Assembly (NCBI GenBank): GCA_036159995.1
Contig: JAYYEI010000070.1
Span: forward strand, 1 to 64,000
Origin: UBA8752 sp036159995
GTDB lineage: Bacteria > Bacteroidota > Bacteroidia > Flavobacteriales_D > Sanyastnellaceae
Direction: 5' to 3'
Length of the DNA stretch: 64,000 nt
In this document: positions 1 through 8,395 of the stretch, piece after piece
Numbering within the stretch: the stretch's first letter is position 1
Layout: every line of letters begins with the position of its first letter
Position numbers and translations under genes: made by a program
The notes under the pieces: generated by a model
What the model saw: the letters and a program-made list of their open reading frames with translations, nothing else
The model's database searches: none
What the model was told of the DNA's origin: nothing

Positions 1-125
1 AGGCCACCGATGAGCAGGGCCACGCCGAGCAGGCCGGCCAGCCGGCGCACCGTCCAGAACCGCGCCTCCAGGGGCGTCATGGACATCAGGTCTCCGGAAT
101 CTGGGGAGGGGGAGGTGTCGGACAT
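1..125 (-). CDS. Unidentified protein, N-terminal 41 residues only
   Basis: Start of a gene that runs off the left edge. The visible residues begin MSDTSPSPDSG, a polar Ser/Pro/Asp stretch, followed from about residue 17 by an Arg-containing segment and then a hydrophobic run (LAGLLGVALLIGG) that looks like the first membrane helix. Further ATGs follow at codons 14 and 16, so the true start could be slightly later. It lies nine bases downstream of the sixA stop on the same strand and has a -7-like box exactly four bases before its ATG. No family can be named from so little sequence. Confidence 0.5.
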   Translation of the reverse strand, partial: MSDTSPSPDSGDLMSMTPLEARFWTVRRLAGLLGVALLIGG

Positions 126-129
126 ACGG

Positions 130-137
130 TGAAGTTA
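130..137 (-). promoter_or_regulatory. -7-like promoter box overlapping the sixA stop codon
   Basis: TAACTTCA on the minus strand, ending four bases before the ATG at 125. Its first three bases are the TAA stop of sixA. Spacing equals that of several other genes here, which predicts a leaderless transcript. The last base departs from the TAnnTTCG/TTTG form. Confidence 0.35.
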
Positions 138-638
138 AACGCCGCGGCCGGGGCGGTGGTGCAGGACCCGGCCGCTGCCCGCGGTGATGTCCTGCCAGTC
201 GGGAATGTCGAGGGCGAGGGAGACGATGTCGGCGGTGGTCATCCCGATGTAGTCGCTCGTGAGCTCCATCACGAGGTGGCTGATGCCCGGGTTGTGCCCG
301 ACAATCCAGAGCCGGGGATGTCCGGATTCCATGGCGATGAGGTCCATCCATTGGCCGGCGGTGGCCAGATACCCGCTGGCGGTGTCGCGCCGCAAGGGAA
401 GGTCAGCCTCGTCGACACCGAGGTCCCGCCAGGTGCTGAAAAGCGCATCGGCTGTCTGTTGGGTCCTCATGGCATCGCTGACCAACATGGCGTCTCCGGT
501 TGCGGGCGGGAAGCAACGGGCCTGATCCGCGGTGCTCAGCAGCCCCCGGGGGGCGAGGGCGCGTTCGTGGTCCCGTTGTCCGGACGTGCCAGCTTCGGCT
601 TTGCCGTGGCGCATGAGAAAAAGTTGACGGGTGCTCAT
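135..638 (-). CDS. sixA: SixA-type phosphohistidine phosphatase (histidine phosphatase superfamily)
   Basis: A 167-residue protein of the histidine phosphatase (phosphoglycerate mutase-like) superfamily. The RHG motif with the catalytic His is at residues 10-12 (LMRHGKAE). A second conserved His lies in VGHNPGIS near residue 113. The length matches SixA, a small cytoplasmic enzyme that removes phosphate from histidine of phosphotransfer proteins; the substrate here is not known. The ATG at 638 was chosen over an upstream one at 671 because the family begins a few residues before RHG. The gene is divergent from mntR across an AT-rich gap and precedes a membrane gene on the same strand. Confidence 0.8.
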   Translation of the reverse strand: MSTRQLFLMRHGKAEAGTSGQRDHERALAPRGLLSTADQARCFPPATGDAMLVSDAMRTQQTADALFSTWRDLGVDEADLPLRRDTASGYLATAGQWMDLIAMESGHPRLWIVGHNPGISHLVMELTSDYIGMTTADIVSLALDIPDWQDITAGSGRVLHHRPGRGV

Positions 639-656
639 TGAGAAATCAATCGAGGT

Positions 657-664
657 TGAAAATA
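657..664 (-). promoter_or_regulatory. Candidate -7 box of sixA
   Basis: TATTTTCA on the minus strand, 18 bases upstream of the sixA ATG. A -33 region for this promoter would fall at about 684-690, beside or inside the palindrome at 688-705, so both divergent genes could share one operator. Confidence 0.35.
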
Positions 665-687
665 GAATCAACTCACCTTGATTTAAT

Positions 688-705
688 TTTTAGACAAGAC
701 TAAAA
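688..705 (+). promoter_or_regulatory. Probable MntR/DtxR operator (palindrome)
   Basis: Perfect inverted repeat TTTTAG-N6-CTAAAA in the sixA/mntR intergenic region. Size and AT-rich arms resemble operators of DtxR/MntR-family repressors. It lies 18-35 bases upstream of the -7 box of mntR, where a -33 element would be, so binding would be expected to block transcription. This suggests autoregulation of mntR and the ZIP gene and possibly control of sixA. Confidence 0.5.
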
Positions 706-722
706 CTTGGATTGTCCTGGCC

Positions 723-730
723 TAATTTCG
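723..730 (+). promoter_or_regulatory. -7 promoter box of mntR (leaderless arrangement)
   Basis: TAATTTCG ending four bases before the mntR ATG at 735. With a Bacteroidota -7 element in this position, transcription would begin at or within a base or two of the start codon. Confidence 0.5.
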
Positions 731-734
731 CTCG

Positions 735-1463
735 ATGCCCACGGTCTCCGTCGAGAATTACCTCAAGGCCATCCTCTATCTTCACGAAGAGGGGAAGGAG
801 CAGGTGAGCACCACCGAGTTGGCGGGGCGGGTGCAGGCGACTCCGGCCAGCACGTCGGCCATGCTGAGGAAGCTTGGGGCGCGCGTTTGGGTGGAGCACC
901 GGCCGTATCGTGGGGTCAGATTGACGGAAGAGGGCCACCGCATTGCCATGGACATCCTGCGTCGACATCGCCTCTGGGAGTGCTTTCTGGTGGACCATCT
1001 GGGGTTCGATTGGGACGAGGTTCATGAGATTGCCGAAGAGCTCGAGCACGTGGACAGCCGGGATTTGACCAACCGCCTCGATGCCTTCCTCGGGTTTCCC
1101 AAGCTGGATCCGCATGGAGATGCCATTCCCGGGCCCAACGGCCGTTTCCGCTCGGTGGCTGCCCGGACCCTGTTGTCCGAGGCGCCCAAGGGCCTTGAAT
1201 TGGTGGTGGTCGGCGTTGTGGATGGCCGCGATTCCTTCCTGCGGCACCTCGGGGTCCTCGGCATCTCGCTGGGCACGCGCATGACGCTTCAGACCCGCCA
1301 TGCCTTTGATGGCAGTGTGGAGGTGACCTATTCGGAAGGAGGAGAGGCCCAAATGCTGACGCCGTCCGTGACCACCCGCTTGTGGGTGGACCAGAGCAAT
1401 CCCGAGCCGGTCATCGTCTTCCCGGACCCCGATGAACCGGACACCCCTGAATCGAACAACTGA
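735..1463 (+). CDS. mntR: DtxR/MntR-family metal-dependent transcriptional regulator
   Basis: A 242-residue metalloregulator with the three parts of the long DtxR class: winged helix-turn-helix (about 1-65, with STTELAGR and YRGVRLTEEG), metal-binding dimerisation domain (about 66-140, RHRLWECFLVDHLG and EVHEIAEELEHV) and a C-terminal FeoA/SH3-like domain (about 150-225). Where DtxR has a Cys ligand, the EELEH segment appears to carry Glu, as in manganese-type members. The likely signal is therefore Mn2+, though Fe2+ is not excluded. The ATG follows a -7 box by four bases and a palindromic operator lies just upstream. A ZIP transporter starts seven bases after the stop, so the pair is probably a self-regulated metal uptake operon. 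Confidence 0.85.
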   Translation: MPTVSVENYLKAILYLHEEGKEQVSTTELAGRVQATPASTSAMLRKLGARVWVEHRPYRGVRLTEEGHRIAMDILRRHRLWECFLVDHLGFDWDEVHEIAEELEHVDSRDLTNRLDAFLGFPKLDPHGDAIPGPNGRFRSVAARTLLSEAPKGLELVVVGVVDGRDSFLRHLGVLGISLGTRMTLQTRHAFDGSVEVTYSEGGEAQMLTPSVTTRLWVDQSNPEPVIVFPDPDEPDTPESNN

Positions 1464-1470
1464 TCACGAC

Positions 1471-2292
1471 ATGGAAGCCATAGAAACCTTGTTTGTGGGA
1501 CTGGGCCCCGTCACGTCGGCCGGTCTGGCGACCATCTTCACCTGGCTGATGACGGCGGCAGGGGCTTCTTTGGTCTTCTTTTTCAAGGAACTCCATCGCC
1601 GTCTTCTCGATGGTATGCTGGGCTTTACCGGTGGGGTGATGGTGGCGGCCAGCTGTTTCGGGCTGCTCATCCCGGCCATCGACATGACGGGCGGAGAAGG
1701 CATGGCCAGCGTGGCGCCCGCCGCCATTGGATTCATCGTGGGGGCTCTGTTCCTCTTCGCCCTGGACAAACTCACGCCCCACCTGCACATCAACTTCGAT
1801 GAGCAGGAGGCGGAAGGGCCCAAGACCGATTGGCACCGCACCACCTTGCTGGTCATGGCCATCACGCTTCACAACATCCCCGAAGGTCTGGCCGTCGGGG
1901 TGCTGTTCGGTGGGGCGGCGGCTGGTCTTGAGGGCGCGACCATCGGTGGGGCGATTGCGCTCGCGTTGGGCATTGGCATCCAGAACTTCCCAGAGGGCAT
2001 TGCCGTGAGCATGCCGCTGAGGCGTCAGGGCGTATCCCGTGGCCGGTCCTTCTGGTTTGGTCAGCTCAGTGCCATTGTGGAGCCTGTAGCGGGTGTGATT
2101 GGGGCCGTGGCGGTCTTGACGATCGAGCCCATGTTGCCCTATGCGCTCGCCTTTGCGGCGGGGGCGATGATCTACGTCGTCGTAGAGGAGGTGATCCCGG
2201 AGACACAGCGGGACAAGTACACAGACGTGGCCACCCTCGGTTTCATTCTCGGATTCGTCCTGATGATGGTGCTCGACGTGGTGCTTGGCTGA
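1471..2292 (+). CDS. ZIP-family divalent metal transporter (GufA type)
   Basis: A 273-residue inner-membrane protein with about eight hydrophobic segments. It has the ZIP family signatures: HNIPEGLAVG (around residue 134) in helix 4 and NFPEGIAVS (around 171) in helix 5, which supply the binuclear metal site, plus VEEVIPE near the C-terminus. A hydrophilic loop between helices 3 and 4 contains HLH and several acidic residues, as in other ZIPs. These proteins import Zn2+, Fe2+ or Mn2+. The cotranscribed MntR-type regulator favours Mn or Fe. The ATG at 1471 was taken because an upstream in-frame ATG lies inside mntR. The stop abuts the convergent mpl stop. Confidence 0.88.
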   Translation: MEAIETLFVGLGPVTSAGLATIFTWLMTAAGASLVFFFKELHRRLLDGMLGFTGGVMVAASCFGLLIPAIDMTGGEGMASVAPAAIGFIVGALFLFALDKLTPHLHINFDEQEAEGPKTDWHRTTLLVMAITLHNIPEGLAVGVLFGGAAAGLEGATIGGAIALALGIGIQNFPEGIAVSMPLRRQGVSRGRSFWFGQLSAIVEPVAGVIGAVAVLTIEPMLPYALAFAAGAMIYVVVEEVIPETQRDKYTDVATLGFILGFVLMMVLDVVLG

Positions 2293-3672
2293 TCACCCGC
2301 TTGCCAGCAGGGCGGAATCAATGGTGCTGACCAGGTCCATTCCGCCGAACCGTCCGGAGCTCATCAGCAGGAAGACGGTTCCGTCTCTTGCATCCTTTCG
2401 CACCGCTTCGTGCAGCGCGCTGTGGTCCTGCACCACATGGAGATCTTCCCTCTGAAAGGCTTGTTTGACCGTGTCTCCATCGAGGGGAGGGAGCCGTTTG
2501 TGCTCGAGCACGGAAGGCGAATAGCAGACCCAGGCCTCATCTGCGGCGTCCAAGGCACCTGCATAGGTTGGCAGGAAGTCGGGATTCAGGCTGGAGAACG
2601 TGTGCAGTTCGAGGATGGCGATCAACTTTCGGTCCCGGAACTGGTCGCGAACCGATTGTGTGGTGGCTTGGACCTTGGAGGGGGCATGGGCGAAATCGCG
2701 GAACACCGTGCAGCGCCGGTCCGACACGTCGAGGACCCGTTCGAGTCGGCCGGCTGCCCCAGTGAAGTCCTGGACGGCGTCGAGGAAGTCGGTTGGCCGA
2801 ACGCCCCACGCCTCGGCCAGTTTCAGGGCTCCCGCGAGATTCAGCGCGTTGTGCGTCCCGACGAGTTTCAAGGGGGTCGTACGGCCTTCGAGGTGGACCT
2901 CCAGTGTGCCGTCCCCCATGGAGAACTCCGGGGTGCGGTAGGGGACCCATCGGAGATCGGGACGCTCGGTCCGGACCGCATCCACGGCGCGCCCGAGTTC
3001 GGCATCCTCCTCGCACCAGACCACCGTCCCGTTAGGCTCGACCTTGCGCAGGTATTCGGAGAATTGCTCCCGATAGAAGTCCGGATTGGGGAACACGTTG
3101 ATGTGGTCCCAGGCCACGCCGGTCAGGATGGTCAGGTGCGGACGATACCAGTGGAATTTGGGGGTCCGGTCGATGGGGGAGCTCAGGTATTCGTCTCCCT
3201 CGAGCAACATGTCCGGAGCGTCCGTGATCCGAACCATCCGGTCGAATCCGGCGAGCTGGGCCCCCACCATGAAGTCCGGGGTGCGGCCCAGCCGGTGCAT
3301 CACGTGCAGCAGCATGGCCGTGATGGAGGTCTTGCCATGGCTGCCTCCCACCACGATGCGCTGCTTGTCCCGGGCAGCCTGGAACAGGTATTCCGGGTAA
3401 CTGACCACGTCCAGTCCCAGTTCTTGGGCGCGGGCCAGTTCGGGATTGTCGGGATGGGCGTGCATCCCGAGGATGACCCTGTCGAGTCCGGCGTGGAGGC
3501 GGTCCGGATGCCACCCCATGGAGTCTGGCAGGAGTCCGGCGGCCTCGAGTCGGCTCCGGCTGGGGTCGTGAATGGCGTCATCGGACCCGGTGACGGTGTG
3601 ACCTTGGTGGTGCAGGGCGAGGGCGAGGTTGTGCATGGCAGCACCTCCGATGGCGATGAAGTGGACGTTCAT
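2293..3672 (-). CDS. mpl: Mpl, UDP-N-acetylmuramate:tripeptide ligase (peptidoglycan recycling)
   Basis: A 459-residue Mur ligase. Mpl joins recycled L-Ala-gamma-D-Glu-meso-DAP tripeptide to UDP-MurNAc. Visible are the N-terminal nucleotide-binding loop (FIAIGGAAMHNLA, residues 5-17), the ATP-binding P-loop GGSHGKTS (about 113-120) and the central catalytic segment with LEGDEY and HINVFP. The full length fits Mpl rather than MurC, given the RDFAHAPSK segment and the end (LLMSSGRFGGMD). Its ATG overlaps the stop of the upstream EI24 gene (ATGA). It is the last gene of a seven-gene minus operon and is convergent with the ZIP gene, the two stops touching. Confidence 0.9.
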   Translation of the reverse strand: MNVHFIAIGGAAMHNLALALHHQGHTVTGSDDAIHDPSRSRLEAAGLLPDSMGWHPDRLHAGLDRVILGMHAHPDNPELARAQELGLDVVSYPEYLFQAARDKQRIVVGGSHGKTSITAMLLHVMHRLGRTPDFMVGAQLAGFDRMVRITDAPDMLLEGDEYLSSPIDRTPKFHWYRPHLTILTGVAWDHINVFPNPDFYREQFSEYLRKVEPNGTVVWCEEDAELGRAVDAVRTERPDLRWVPYRTPEFSMGDGTLEVHLEGRTTPLKLVGTHNALNLAGALKLAEAWGVRPTDFLDAVQDFTGAAGRLERVLDVSDRRCTVFRDFAHAPSKVQATTQSVRDQFRDRKLIAILELHTFSSLNPDFLPTYAGALDAADEAWVCYSPSVLEHKRLPPLDGDTVKQAFQREDLHVVQDHSALHEAVRKDARDGTVFLLMSSGRFGGMDLVSTIDSALLASG

Positions 3673-4529
3673 GGAGTGGGGGTGAAGGTCAACCGCGCAG
3701 CGGCGACGGTACAGGGCATCGGGCCGAGGAAGGCCGCGAGGAACACGCCGATGAAGGGGACGGCGATGAGCATGGAGAACACGGTCCCGATGCCGACCAG
3801 GCTAAACCGGTCCCTCCAGCCTTGGCGAATCGACGCCCTCCAGTCCAGTCCCGATTGCTCGTGGACGGCGTCGAAAATGGCCGCGCCATAGAAGTAGGCC
3901 CCCACCAGCCAGCCGAGGGCAATCAGGATGGGAGACAGGAGAACGGCGAGTGGGGCGGAAAAGACGGTCAGCAACAGGCCCAACAAGCTCAAGGCGAGGG
4001 TCAGGGTCAATTCCGCTGCGAGGAGGCTGGAGGCGGTGCGGAGGCCCCGCAGGAGGTCACGGAGCAGCTGTGAGGGCGTGAACGGAAGGGAGGTTCCCGT
4101 CTCGACCTCCCGCACCCGACCGGCCAAGGCGCTCATGAAGGGGGCCATGAGGGTCAGCAGAAGGTATTTGGTCACTTTGACCTTGAGCCAGAGGACCAGC
4201 AGCGCCACGCCCCATTCCAAAGCCCAGTCCAACCGTGAGGCGCCCCAGAGGAGGGGGGCGGTCCACCAGGCATCGGGAGAAGCGGTCAGAGTGTCCGGAT
4301 CTAGACCGAGGGTGCGGAGTCCGCGGTCCAGACCCTGTTGGATCGTGCGGGTGAGCCAACCGGTCAGCCCGAGGCCGGCGACGGTGATGGCGAGGATGGC
4401 CGCCGGACCGGCCAGATGGAATGCCCGCAGGCGGTGCTGCGACATGTACCCGAAGGCTCGCCACCACCCGCGGATGGCGGCTGTGAACTGGGAGAAGGGG
4501 CCAAGGGGAGGCGGAGAGGTCAGGGCCAT
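3669..4529 (-). CDS. EI24/CysZ-like multi-pass membrane protein
   Basis: A 286-residue membrane protein of the EI24 (etoposide-induced 2.4) superfamily, which includes the sulfate transporter CysZ. It shows an amphipathic N-terminus, helices near 40-60 and 85-110, a long pair at about 165-215 and a final pair near 245-275. The end (FIGVFLAAFLGPMPCTVAAARL) carries the Pro/Ala-rich segment usual in the family. The ATG at 4529 was chosen because the upstream part of the frame is compositionally unlike a protein N-terminus. It sits between aroA and mpl and overlaps mpl by four bases. A sulfate role is not supported by any neighbouring sulfur gene; the function is unknown. Confidence 0.7.
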   Translation of the reverse strand: MALTSPPPLGPFSQFTAAIRGWWRAFGYMSQHRLRAFHLAGPAAILAITVAGLGLTGWLTRTIQQGLDRGLRTLGLDPDTLTASPDAWWTAPLLWGASRLDWALEWGVALLVLWLKVKVTKYLLLTLMAPFMSALAGRVREVETGTSLPFTPSQLLRDLLRGLRTASSLLAAELTLTLALSLLGLLLTVFSAPLAVLLSPILIALGWLVGAYFYGAAIFDAVHEQSGLDWRASIRQGWRDRFSLVGIGTVFSMLIAVPFIGVFLAAFLGPMPCTVAAARLTFTPTP

Positions 4530-4560
4530 TGTGCTGTGGCCCAAGTTCGGCGTTGACCGA

Positions 4561-5823
4561 TCAGGCCCGACCGAAGGTGGCGCCAACTTCCGACAGGTCG
4601 TCGAAGAAAGCGGGGTAGCTCTTCTCCACGGCTTCGATGCCCTCGATTTCGATGGGCGCTCCTGCGAGGCCCAGCACTGCGGCGGCCATGACCATCCGGT
4701 GGTCACCCCGGCCATCGAGCGTGGCGGATTGGACCGGTCCTGGATGGATGACCATGCTGTCCTCTTCGGGGTTCAGTTCGACGCGGATGCCGGCCTTGCC
4801 GAATTCCGTGGCGATGGCTTCGCCCCGGTCGCTTTCCTTGTGCTGCAGGCGGTTCAGTCCGGTGAGGGTCGTTGGCCCCTTGCAGAAGGCCGCATAGGCC
4901 GCGAGCGGCGGGAACAGGTCGGGACAATGGGTGGCGTCGAAGCGGAACCCCTTGCGGCGTCCGCGGTCCACCCGGATGCCGGTGTCCGTCCTCATCAGCT
5001 TCGCTCCGCTCAGGAGCAAGGCGCCGGTCACGGCTTGGTCCGCCTGCGTGGGTGTGTTGCCCAGTCCGTCGACCTCGACGAAGGGGTCGCCGGTCAACGC
5101 GGCGATGACCAGCTGGAACGCGCCTGCGCTCCAATCCCCGGCCACCGTCTGGTCAAACGGCGCATAGGCCTGACCTCCCGGCACATGGAACTCGGCGTGG
5201 TCTTCGTGGCGCAGGCTGATGCCGGCGCTCTGCATGACGTCCATGGTCATGTCCACGTAAGGGCGGCTCTTCAAGTCCTTCACGTGGATGAGGCTGTCGC
5301 CGGTGGCGGCGGGCAGGGCCATCAGGAGGCCGGTCAGGAATTGGCTGGAGAGTCCGCCGTCCAGATGGAATTCGCCTCCGCGCAGCGGGCCGTGCAGGGT
5401 CACGGGGGCATGACCGTCTACCAGTTGGACGTCCACCCCGGCCGGAGTTAGGGCTTCGGATACCATGTGCATCGGACGCTCCCGGAGCGTTCCGTCCGCG
5501 ACGAGGGTCAGGGGGGCATCGTGGAGGGCGGCGATGGAGGAGAACATGCGGATGCCCAGTCCGCTCTCCCCGATTTCGAGGGTGTCGGTGCGCGGGTGGA
5601 GTCCGCCTTCGATGCGGATGGCGCTGGACCCCACCTCGACTTCGGCGCCGAGGCCGGCAGCGACAGAGAGCGCAGCCCAGCAGTCAGCCGCGTCCGAGGG
5701 ATTGCGGATCCAGCTTTCGCCCTCGGCCAACAAGGCGGCAGCGACGAGCCGCTGCATGTGGCTTTTGGAGGGTGGCGCGGTCAGCCGGCCGGAGAGGGCG
5801 GAGGGGTGGACGACCAGGTTCAT
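4561..5823 (-). CDS. aroA: AroA, 3-phosphoshikimate 1-carboxyvinyltransferase (EPSP synthase)
   Basis: A 420-residue shikimate-pathway enzyme that transfers the enolpyruvyl group of PEP to shikimate-3-phosphate. Motifs in order: PPSKSHMQR near residue 17, which binds substrate; GESGLGIRMF, the counterpart of the glyphosate-loop GNAGT region; GGLSSQFLTGLLMALP; DWSAGAFQLV; DLFPPLAAYA; ESDRGEAIATEFG; and DHRMVMAAAV. The GESGLGIRM form is variant at the GNAGTAMR site, as expected of Bacteroidota sequences. The start is the ATG overlapping the ubiE stop (ATGA). aroC, the next pathway step, lies elsewhere in the window at 44.4 kb. Confidence 0.92.
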   Translation of the reverse strand: MNLVVHPSALSGRLTAPPSKSHMQRLVAAALLAEGESWIRNPSDAADCWAALSVAAGLGAEVEVGSSAIRIEGGLHPRTDTLEIGESGLGIRMFSSIAALHDAPLTLVADGTLRERPMHMVSEALTPAGVDVQLVDGHAPVTLHGPLRGGEFHLDGGLSSQFLTGLLMALPAATGDSLIHVKDLKSRPYVDMTMDVMQSAGISLRHEDHAEFHVPGGQAYAPFDQTVAGDWSAGAFQLVIAALTGDPFVEVDGLGNTPTQADQAVTGALLLSGAKLMRTDTGIRVDRGRRKGFRFDATHCPDLFPPLAAYAAFCKGPTTLTGLNRLQHKESDRGEAIATEFGKAGIRVELNPEEDSMVIHPGPVQSATLDGRGDHRMVMAAAVLGLAGAPIEIEGIEAVEKSYPAFFDDLSEVGATFGRA

Positions 5824-6569
5824 GCCTTGTCGACGACGTACAGGGTGGCGATGCCTCCGGTCAGAGGGTGCAATTGGCAGGAGGCGAACCCGCAATCGAG
5901 CAGGATGCGCTTCAGCTCCTCGCCCTCGGGGAACACCTTGACGGATTCAGGGAGGTAGGTGTAGGCGGAGGCGTCCTTTGAGAACCATTTGCCCACCGTC
6001 GGCATGATGTATCGGAAATACAGCCAGAAGAGCTGTTTCATCGGGAACATCCGCGGTTTGGAGAATTCGAGGATGTACCCCTTGCCACCGGAGCGGAGCG
6101 TGCGTTGCATTTCCTTCAATCCCGCCGTGAGGTTCTCGAAGTTGCGAACGCCGAAGGCCACGGTGAAGGCGTCGAATCGACCGTCCTCGAAGGGGAGGGA
6201 CTCTCCATCCCCCAGAACAAGTTCCACACGGCCGTCCTGTCCGGCCCGGGCCACCTTGGTCCGCCCGATGTCGAGCATGCCGGCGGAGATGTCGACCCCG
6301 ATGACCTTCAGTTCCGGGGCTTTGCCTGCCGCCTCGATGGCGAAGTCCGCCGTACCGGTCGCCACGTCTAGGATCTCTACGGGTCCGTCTGAAAGGAGCA
6401 TGCGGACCGCCTTGCGCCGCCACAGCTTGTCGATGCCGAGGGAGAAGAAATGGTTCAGGAAATCATAGCGGTGCGCGATGTTGTCAAACATCTGCGCCAC
6501 CTGCGCCTTCTTGGCGTCTCCACTGCCGTACGGGGTGATCGGGGTGCCCATGGGGTGCAAGGTCGGCAT
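5820..6569 (-). CDS. ubiE: UbiE/MenG demethylmenaquinone methyltransferase
   Basis: A 249-residue class I SAM-dependent methyltransferase. It methylates demethylmenaquinone in the last step of menaquinone synthesis. Family hallmarks are FDNIAHRYDFLNHFFSLGID near residues 30-50, the SAM loop LDVATGTADFAI, DISAGMLDIG, and AFGVRNFENLTAGL followed by RTLRSGGKGYILEFSKP. The C-terminal YLPESVKVFP is also typical. The ATG at 6569 overlaps the trkH stop by four bases; an ATG six codons later is an alternative. Bacteroidota use menaquinone, so MenG is the more accurate functional name. Confidence 0.93.
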   Translation of the reverse strand: MPTLHPMGTPITPYGSGDAKKAQVAQMFDNIAHRYDFLNHFFSLGIDKLWRRKAVRMLLSDGPVEILDVATGTADFAIEAAGKAPELKVIGVDISAGMLDIGRTKVARAGQDGRVELVLGDGESLPFEDGRFDAFTVAFGVRNFENLTAGLKEMQRTLRSGGKGYILEFSKPRMFPMKQLFWLYFRYIMPTVGKWFSKDASAYTYLPESVKVFPEGEELKRILLDCGFASCQLHPLTGGIATLYVVDKA

Positions 6570-8395
6570 CAGCCGACCATCGTGTGCCCTTCGGGGTATT
6601 TGTAGTTCCTGCTGACGACTGAACGGGCAAAGGCGAAGGCCACGGTCAGGGTTCCGACCCGGCCGATGATCATGCTGGCGATCAGGATGCCGCGTCCAAT
6701 CGGGCTGATGTCCGCGGTGATGCCGGTGCTCAAGCCTACCGTTCCCAGCGCGCTCACCTGCTCGAAGAAGAGGTTGAGGAAGCCCCGGTCCGCGGCCAGC
6801 AGGTGAGGCTCGGTGACGGTCAGGGCGAAGGTCCCCAAAAGGTTGAACAGGATGAAGAACATCAGGATGCCCCAGGCGCGGCTGCGCAGGGTCTTGCCAA
6901 TGGTCCGCTTGAAGAGGTGGGGGTGCTGCAGGCCTCGGATCGTGCCGATGAGGTCGGCGAAGACCACGGCAAATGTGCTGGTCTTGATGCCGCCTCCGGT
7001 GGAGGAGCTGGAGGCCCCGATGAACATCAGGATGATGAGCAGGAACAGCATCGGGGTGCAGATGCCGCCGATGTCGACCGTATTGAATCCGCTGGTCCGG
7101 GTGGCGCTCTGGAAGAAGGCGGTGGTGATGCGCCCGGTCCACCCCATGCCGTCCAGGGTGCCGCCCGCTCCAGATTCCAGCATCAGGTAGGCGACGGCCC
7201 CGAAGGCGACCAGCCCGAGGCTGTAGTAGAGGGCGATCTTGGTCGGGAAGCCGATCTGGCGCCACGGGTTCTTCAGACGGTCCCGCAAGGCTTCCCGGGA
7301 GAAGAGGTCGAAGATGGCGACCATGCCCAGCGCGCCGAAGAAGACGAGGAGCGTGATGGCCCAATGGACGAGCCAGGCGCCGGAGACGCGCGGGTCCGCC
7401 AGTCCTCCTGTGAAGAGGGAGATGCCCGCATTGTTGAAGGCGCTGATGGAGAGGAAGGCGCTGTTGAACAGCCGATCGCCCGTCGTCTCGAACAGTCCGC
7501 CCGGCCAAAGCAGGAACAAGGCGATGGCCCCGAGGACCTCGATGCCGATGCTCCAGAGGATGACCCGGCCCAAAGTGCCCCGGCTGCCGAGGATGCTGCC
7601 CCGGTTGACGAAGTCTTCAATTACGTCGTGTTGCCGGACGCCCACACCAAACCGGGCGAGCAGGGCCAGCAAGGAGCCGAAGGCGATGATGTTCAGTCCG
7701 CCCAGTTTGATCAGGACCATCAGGACGACATGGCCCTTGTGCGTGAAGAAGGTTTCGGCATCCTCGATCATCAGTCCGGTGACGCAGGTGGCGCTGGTCG
7801 AGGTGAAGAGGGCGTCGAAAAAGGGCATGCCTCCCGAGTTCACCGTCATTTCCGGGAGCATGAGCAGGCCGGTTCCCGCCAGGATGAGGAAGAGGAAGCT
7901 GCTGATGAAGAGGGTGGCCGGGTGGAAGCGGAACCGCGGAAGGGTTCGCGCCCGTTCCGAGAGTTCCATGAGGACGACCACCAGGAAATAGGCTTGGACC
8001 AGCCAGACGGTCCAATCCTCCACGGATTCAATCCCGAGGGGGTCGAGGGCCCTACCGAGAAAAACTTTCCCCGTGAGGACGTCGCTGATGCCTTCGATCA
8101 TGAGGAACCCCATGAGGCAGGCCTCGAACGCGCTGCGCCGCAGGAATTGGAGCGGGTGGTAGTCGAAGAACCAGCGCACGAGGAAGTGCACGACATAGAA
8201 CCCGAAGCTGCCCTTGATCACTCCGATGAGGCGCTGAGCGGTGTCGGATTCCAGCGGATACCCGTAGTAGGCCACGAGACAGCCAAACGCGGACAGGGAA
8301 ACGAGGACATGGGCCGCTTTCAGGGTCGAGAGGACCCGGTCCCGGTGGGGGTGCAGGAAGACGTTGATGCGTTCTCGAAACTCCGAAAGCGTCAT
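6569..8395 (-). CDS. trkH: TrkH-family potassium/sodium uptake channel subunit
   Basis: A 608-residue inner-membrane protein of the Trk/Ktr/HKT family that forms a K+ (or Na+) permeation path from four pore repeats. Long hydrophobic segments occur throughout. Pore-loop glycines are seen in TSTSATCVTGL, SAFNNAGISLF, TRTSGFNTVDIG and SALGTVGLSTGI. The N-terminus has extra helices (about 25-150) beyond the core, as in long Bacteroidota members. A cytoplasmic TrkA/KtrA partner is not encoded nearby. The gene overlaps its neighbours on both sides by ATGA junctions, so it is translationally embedded in the operon. Confidence 0.88.
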   Translation of the reverse strand: MTLSEFRERINVFLHPHRDRVLSTLKAAHVLVSLSAFGCLVAYYGYPLESDTAQRLIGVIKGSFGFYVVHFLVRWFFDYHPLQFLRRSAFEACLMGFLMIEGISDVLTGKVFLGRALDPLGIESVEDWTVWLVQAYFLVVVLMELSERARTLPRFRFHPATLFISSFLFLILAGTGLLMLPEMTVNSGGMPFFDALFTSTSATCVTGLMIEDAETFFTHKGHVVLMVLIKLGGLNIIAFGSLLALLARFGVGVRQHDVIEDFVNRGSILGSRGTLGRVILWSIGIEVLGAIALFLLWPGGLFETTGDRLFNSAFLSISAFNNAGISLFTGGLADPRVSGAWLVHWAITLLVFFGALGMVAIFDLFSREALRDRLKNPWRQIGFPTKIALYYSLGLVAFGAVAYLMLESGAGGTLDGMGWTGRITTAFFQSATRTSGFNTVDIGGICTPMLFLLIILMFIGASSSSTGGGIKTSTFAVVFADLIGTIRGLQHPHLFKRTIGKTLRSRAWGILMFFILFNLLGTFALTVTEPHLLAADRGFLNLFFEQVSALGTVGLSTGITADISPIGRGILIASMIIGRVGTLTVAFAFARSVVSRNYKYPEGHTMVG

